64,000 nt of DNA. It comes from Candidatus Uhrbacteria bacterium (GTDB lineage Bacteria; Patescibacteria; ABY1; SG8-24; UBA9934). How positions within the stretch are numbered: position 1 is the stretch's first letter; each line of letters opens with the position of its first letter. The DNA lies in assembly GCA_018664485.1 (NCBI GenBank), contig JABJOE010000006.1, positions 1 through 64,000 on the forward strand, written 5' to 3'. This document shows positions 60,557-64,000 of this stretch, piece after piece. The notes beneath the pieces were generated by a model. That model was given only the letters and a program-made list of their open reading frames with translations, was not told the origin of the DNA and did not search any database. The position numbers were made by a program, and so were the translations under genes.

Positions 60557-61951
60557 TTAGATATCTAGCTTGATATGTGCTTCTTGAAGTGAAGCTCCAG
60601 TTACTTCAGACGGTGCATCCATGATTGATGTCGTGGCTCGACCAGTCATTGGGAAGGCCTGTGTCTCACGTAGAGACTCCTCGCCAGTCATAGTCATCAA
60701 TGTCCGCTCAACACCAAGTGCAATACCTCCATGAGGCGGAGCGCCGTACTCAAAGGCTTCTATCATATGCCCAACGGACTCCACAGTCTCTTCTTCTGTA
60801 TAGCCCATATTCTTGTACGTAGCCTTCAAAACTTCCGGCTCATGCGCACGAATACTTCCTCCGCCGGCCTCATATCCATTACAAACAAGGTCGTACTGAG
60901 AGGTCAAAATCTTTTCAATGTTCGTACCGGCAAGATGGTCTTCTCTCCACTCTGGCAGAGGATTTGAGAACGGATTATGTGTAAACGTCCATTGTCCATC
61001 TGCAGCTTTCTCAAAGAAAGGAAAGTCTACCACCCAAGAATATGCCAATACGTCGCCAGCTTCTTTCTCTTCCTCTGTTCGAAGGTCAAACTTATCTGCT
61101 CCAAACTTCTCCATAGCCTCCGCGTACGTAAATCGTGGGAAAGGCTTCTCCTTGATCTTCATTCCCATTCCTTCTGCAACCTCAATCATCATAGCCTCAA
61201 CTAGCTCCATGACATCAGCCTGCTCCACAAAACTCATCTCCAAGTCAATCTGACTATGCTCAAATCCACGATCTGCTCGAGGGTCTTCGTCACGGAAGCA
61301 ACGCGCAATCTGGAAATAACGTTCAAAACCACCAACCATCAACAACTGCTTGTACTGTTGTGGGCTTTGTGGAAGAGCAAAGAACTTTCCTGGCTGCAAA
61401 CGAGCCGGCACAATAAAGTCACGTGACCCTTCTGCTGTAGCCTTTGTAAGATATGGTGTTTCAATTTCGGTAAATCCCTTTGTGTAAAGATGATCTCGAA
61501 CTCCGCGTACCATCTCGGATCGCATCTTCATGTTTTTGTTCAAACGATCTGAACGCAAGTCCAAGTAACGATATTTCAAACGAACTTCTTCATTCACACC
61601 GATAGTGTCTTTATCGATCTCAAACGGAGGTGTCTTTGATTCATTTAAAACCGTAATCTTTGTAGCTAGAATTTCAACTGTTCCGCTTAGCATGTCTGGA
61701 TTTATCTGCTTCTCGCTACGCTTCTGTACAACACCCTCAATCTGTACAACCCATTCATTACGAAGCTTTCCGGCAACCTCAGCAAACTCGCCAAGTTCAG
61801 AAGGCACAGCAACAATCTGTAAAAGACCATCCTTATCTCGAAGGTCAAAAAACTTTACTTTCCCCATGTCTCGTCTGGCATGGATCCAACCAGCAACCAT
61901 AACAGTCTCCTCTGCGTGATTTGGTGTCTCTGATGTCAATATTCGTTTCAT
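60557..61951 (-). CDS. aspS: Aspartyl-tRNA synthetase, bacterial type without GAD
   Basis: 464 residues, whereas bacterial AspRS usually has about 590. OB-fold anticodon domain (1-100, WIHARRDMGKVKFFDLRDKDG), RYLDLRSDRL, bacterial-type catalytic core (PYLTKATAEGSRDFIVPARL, FALPQSPQQYKQLLMV, FQIARCFRDEDPRADR, FEHSQIDLEMSF), motif 3 (PPHGGIALGVERTLM). The GAD insertion normally between the two halves of the core is missing: FGADKFDLR is followed after about 16 residues by WVVDFPFFE. A -10-like TAATAT lies 9-12 bases before the ATG. Confidence 0.95.
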   Translation of the reverse strand: MKRILTSETPNHAEETVMVAGWIHARRDMGKVKFFDLRDKDGLLQIVAVPSELGEFAEVAGKLRNEWVVQIEGVVQKRSEKQINPDMLSGTVEILATKITVLNESKTPPFEIDKDTIGVNEEVRLKYRYLDLRSDRLNKNMKMRSEMVRGVRDHLYTKGFTEIETPYLTKATAEGSRDFIVPARLQPGKFFALPQSPQQYKQLLMVGGFERYFQIARCFRDEDPRADRGFEHSQIDLEMSFVEQADVMELVEAMMIEVAEGMGMKIKEKPFPRFTYAEAMEKFGADKFDLRTEEEKEAGDVLAYSWVVDFPFFEKAADGQWTFTHNPFSNPLPEWREDHLAGTNIEKILTSQYDLVCNGYEAGGGSIRAHEPEVLKATYKNMGYTEEETVESVGHMIEAFEYGAPPHGGIALGVERTLMTMTGEESLRETQAFPMTGRATTSIMDAPSEVTGASLQEAHIKLDI

Positions 61952-61958
61952 ATGGGGT

Positions 61959-61968
61959 GTATATTACA
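61959..61968 (-). promoter_or_regulatory. -10-like box of aspS
   Basis: Minus strand TGTAATATAC, 7 bases before the ATG, overlapping the end of recO. Confidence 0.45.
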
Positions 61969-62764
61969 CGTTTGTAGGTACGGAATCAAGTGTCAAAACC
62001 CCTTGCCAAAAGGGTATTTCTGAAGCAAAAGGTACGTGATATTGCATTAGTTCATGAGTAATGTCGAGCATTTGTCGAAGATGATCTAATGGCAATCTAG
62101 CCGCCAAGAGGTCATTGAACTGATTTTCGCGAGCCATGCGAAGCAACATCACCATCTCCTGGGTAACAGACTTCGTATCTATCCACTCCTGTTTTTCGTC
62201 TTTCACGCAGTCGGTACAAACCAGTCCTCCCTTACCCGTATGCCAGCGAAAAGAAAGCGGCATGATCTGCTCTTGGCAACTAAGGCAATTCCGCAACTCC
62301 ACCTTATAGCCCAGTCGCTCCATGAATCTTAATGTGAACGCACTGAGCAAAAATCTGTAGCGCCATGTTGAAAAAGCCTCTACGTTATCCAAAAATTTTA
62401 ACCACGCATATAAATCCTCGTACAAGTCTCGATCAGGATCTTCCACGTGTGTGTGCCTATCTATAATTCTCATCATCGACTGGGCAAACAGTCTATGCTC
62501 AACAACGTTTGCAACATTTGAAAATGACTCTTCCCGTTCAACGGAAATAACAGTCATACTTCTGCGGCCTCTGACAATTTCTAAATCGACAACAGCGAAC
62601 GGTTCGAGATGTGCCGCTAGTTTTGCCTTTGATTTACGTGCCCCCCGCCCCATGAATGACACCTTTCCGTATTCCGGAGTGAGTGCACGATACAAACGAT
62701 CAACCTCGCGAATAGGTTGCGAGGTGATTACAATAGCTTTAGTTTTAAGCGTAGACCAGCTCAT
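61964..62764 (-). CDS. recO: DNA repair protein RecO
   Basis: 266 residues. N-terminal OB domain (KAIVITSQPIREVDRLYRAL, GKVSFMGRGARKSKAKLAAHL), helical domain, and a zinc finger CLSC ... CTDC at about 178-208. Mediates RecA loading onto gapped DNA with RecR. Start overlaps the ruvX stop by 4 bases (ATGA), so it is coupled to the ruvX operon. Confidence 0.93.
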   Translation of the reverse strand: MSWSTLKTKAIVITSQPIREVDRLYRALTPEYGKVSFMGRGARKSKAKLAAHLEPFAVVDLEIVRGRRSMTVISVEREESFSNVANVVEHRLFAQSMMRIIDRHTHVEDPDRDLYEDLYAWLKFLDNVEAFSTWRYRFLLSAFTLRFMERLGYKVELRNCLSCQEQIMPLSFRWHTGKGGLVCTDCVKDEKQEWIDTKSVTQEMVMLLRMARENQFNDLLAARLPLDHLRQMLDITHELMQYHVPFASEIPFWQGVLTLDSVPTNV

Positions 62765-63159
62765 TTATTTTCATCAATCCAAGCCTGAAGCAAAATCATG
62801 GCAGCTAAAGAATCCTCATCTGCAAGTGCACCTTCTTCTTTTTGTAAACGTTGAGCTTCACGGGAAGTGTGACTCTCATCTATCTCGTGAATTTCAATAG
62901 AAAGACGATCAGCGAGATCATCAATAAATGCTCGAATTTCTTTTAGCTGGTCGCCAGAATGAAATGAACCGACAGCTAACGGCACACCGACAACTAGCAA
63001 CTCAGGCTCTTCTTGTGCAACCATTTTTTCAACTACATCCGATGGTGACTGACCGTCAGCAACATAAACAACCTCAAGAGGTGCAGCGACCCTGCTTTGT
63101 TTATCACCAAGAGCAAAACCAATCTTTGCTCGTCCATAATCAACACCCATTATTCGCAT
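62761..63159 (-). CDS. ruvX: Holliday junction resolvase-like RuvX (YqgF)
   Basis: 132 residues from ATG 63159; a TTG at 63168 is less likely. RNase H-like fold: MGVDYGRAKIGFALGDK with the first Asp, ELLVVGVPLAV, and IDESHTSREAQ with a late Glu/Asp. Known roles: 16S rRNA 5'-end maturation and, less certainly, junction resolution. It begins 1 base after the stop of the upstream gene and overlaps recO. Confidence 0.93.
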   Translation of the reverse strand: MRIMGVDYGRAKIGFALGDKQSRVAAPLEVVYVADGQSPSDVVEKMVAQEEPELLVVGVPLAVGSFHSGDQLKEIRAFIDDLADRLSIEIHEIDESHTSREAQRLQKEEGALADEDSLAAMILLQAWIDENK

Positions 63160-63160
63160 A

Positions 63161-63625
63161 CTATTCAACCGTTATCTCATCGCTTATCTCACTCGGAAAA
63201 GAAACGAATGATGGCCGAACTACCTCACCATTTACGGACACTGGCAGGTCATCTTCAATGTCGAAAACTTGATCACCATTATCAACATGTAGAAGTGTAA
63301 TGTAGCGCCACCCCTTTGTCATCTCTTCATCTAGATTGATTACCATATCGTCATAAGCGCCAGCCTCAAGATACTCAGACACACCAACGACTTCCGCTGG
63401 AGCTCCGCTCATAGAAAAGTGAACAGTAATCCAACCCGGCTCTGAAAGTTCTGCATCGAGAGTTACCGTTTCTGTAGCATCCTGATCTTCAACAAGGATC
63501 GAACCCCCATCAAGATCTACCGGCTTATAACCGATTTGTGGAGCTGATTTCGAAAATGCGAAGTAGGCTGCGAGCAGGATAAGGATCGCTACTACTCCGA
63601 TAACTGATAAGACATCTTTTTTCAT
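63161..63625 (-). CDS. Membrane-anchored DUF7282-like protein
   Basis: 154 residues. Signal anchor (VLSVIGVVAILILLAAYFAF), then one beta-sandwich-like domain with SEPGWITVHFSMSG, VGVSEYLEAGAYDDMVINL and WRYITLLHVDNGDQVFD. This pattern resembles DUF7282, found in archaeal and CPR exported proteins; function unknown. It precedes ruvX and recO in the same operon and starts after the map terminator. Confidence 0.75.
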   Translation of the reverse strand: MKKDVLSVIGVVAILILLAAYFAFSKSAPQIGYKPVDLDGGSILVEDQDATETVTLDAELSEPGWITVHFSMSGAPAEVVGVSEYLEAGAYDDMVINLDEEMTKGWRYITLLHVDNGDQVFDIEDDLPVSVNGEVVRPSFVSFPSEISDEITVE

Positions 63626-63666
63626 ATTTTGATGGTAATCTTTTACAGATATATTCTATCACGAAT

Positions 63667-63690
63667 AAAAAAATGGCTAAAATAAGCCAT
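63667..63690 (-). terminator. Intrinsic terminator of map
   Basis: Minus strand: ATGGCT-tatttt-AGCCAT followed by TTTTTTT, 15 bases after the stop. Confidence 0.85.
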
Positions 63691-63704
63691 CTTTTCATCT
63701 AACT

Positions 63705-64000
63705 TTAAATTCCAACTTCGGGTTGTGGTGTTAGAATCTCGGGACCATTCTTGGTTACCGCAAGAGTTACCTCGAAATGACCAGCATCTGAACCATCCTC
63801 TGTAACGATGGTCCAACCGTCATCCGCTGTTTCAATCTCATGAGTTCCCGTTGTAAGCATCGGCTCAATAGCCAAACACATCCCCTCTTTGATTTTCACC
63901 TTTGGAAATGACCCACCTCTGAAGTTCGGAACATGTGGCTTTTCATGAACCTTATGGCCAACACCGTGACCAACAAGCGCGCGAACGATTCCATAAGTCT
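63705..64000 (-). CDS. map: Methionine aminopeptidase, C-terminal part
   Basis: The frame is open to the window edge, so about 98 C-terminal residues are seen. GIVRALVGHGVGHKVHEKPH carries the first metal-binding His, then VPNFRGGSF, EGMCLAIEPMLTTG with the Glu ligand, and FEVTLAVTKNGPEILT with the last Glu of the D-D-H-E-E set. Type I enzyme that removes the initiator Met. The substrate-side N terminus lies outside the window. Confidence 0.95.
   Translation of the reverse strand, partial: TYGIVRALVGHGVGHKVHEKPHVPNFRGGSFPKVKIKEGMCLAIEPMLTTGTHEIETADDGWTIVTEDGSDAGHFEVTLAVTKNGPEILTPQPEVGI

Overview
The window looks like a chromosome segment of a Candidate Phyla Radiation (Patescibacteria) bacterium, most likely a Parcubacteria-type lineage. 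This is inferred from small type IV secretion pilin-like membrane anchors fused to huge surface proteins, DUF5665 and patescibacterial C-terminal domains, a bacterial-type aspartyl-tRNA synthetase without its GAD insertion, and many genes whose -10 box sits only 6-10 bases before the start codon. TGA is a stop codon (for example at 4086-4088), so this is not a code-25 lineage.

Layout. 1-1114: the 3' end of a GC-rich orphan coiled-coil membrane protein. 1287-3600: tRNA-Asp, a duplicated palindromic repeat, a methyltransferase and DUF2200, with an orphan membrane gene. 3666-10431: Nudix, DUF5665, pyruvate kinase, nrdR, ftsZ, ftsA, dgkA and ybeY. 10428-25612: a minus-strand surface-protein locus with three membrane-anchored calcium-binding (TSP3-like) proteins, a 3450-residue multidomain giant and its 631-residue paralogue. 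25759-33041: small membrane proteins, two Nudix enzymes, a P-loop kinase operon with YqeY, rpsU, and a secreted beta-propeller protein. 33424-50935: information and growth genes (hisS, lepB, LCP enzyme, der, pth, dprA, folC, topA, rel, parA/parB, malic enzyme). 51200-55102: three orphan genes, a zinc-ribbon gene, a GIY-YIG gene and three tRNAs. 55186-64000: DUF457-type and COG2426 membrane proteins, D,D-carboxypeptidase, scpB/scpA, glmS, aspS, recO, ruvX, a DUF7282-like protein and the 3' part of map.

The genes cover cell division (FtsZ/FtsA), chromosome segregation (ParAB, ScpAB), wall building and trimming (GlmS, LCP, D,D-carboxypeptidase), translation, DNA uptake and repair (DprA, RecO, RuvX) and a large extracellular adhesin-like apparatus.

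Two patterns cut across the annotation. First, a family of 90-160 bp intergenic imperfect palindromes shares an ATTTGG-N-CTA-like arm and sits mostly just 3' of minus-strand genes (5871, 6599, 13199, 29477, 33304, 54307; a non-matching one at 8059). Second, two gene styles coexist: backbone genes are apparently leaderless with an extended TGN -10 box, while a scattered set of unrecognised, more GC-rich orphan genes carries TTGACA-like -35 boxes, real Shine-Dalgarno sites and private hairpin terminators. All statements come from reading the sequence; no database search was run.
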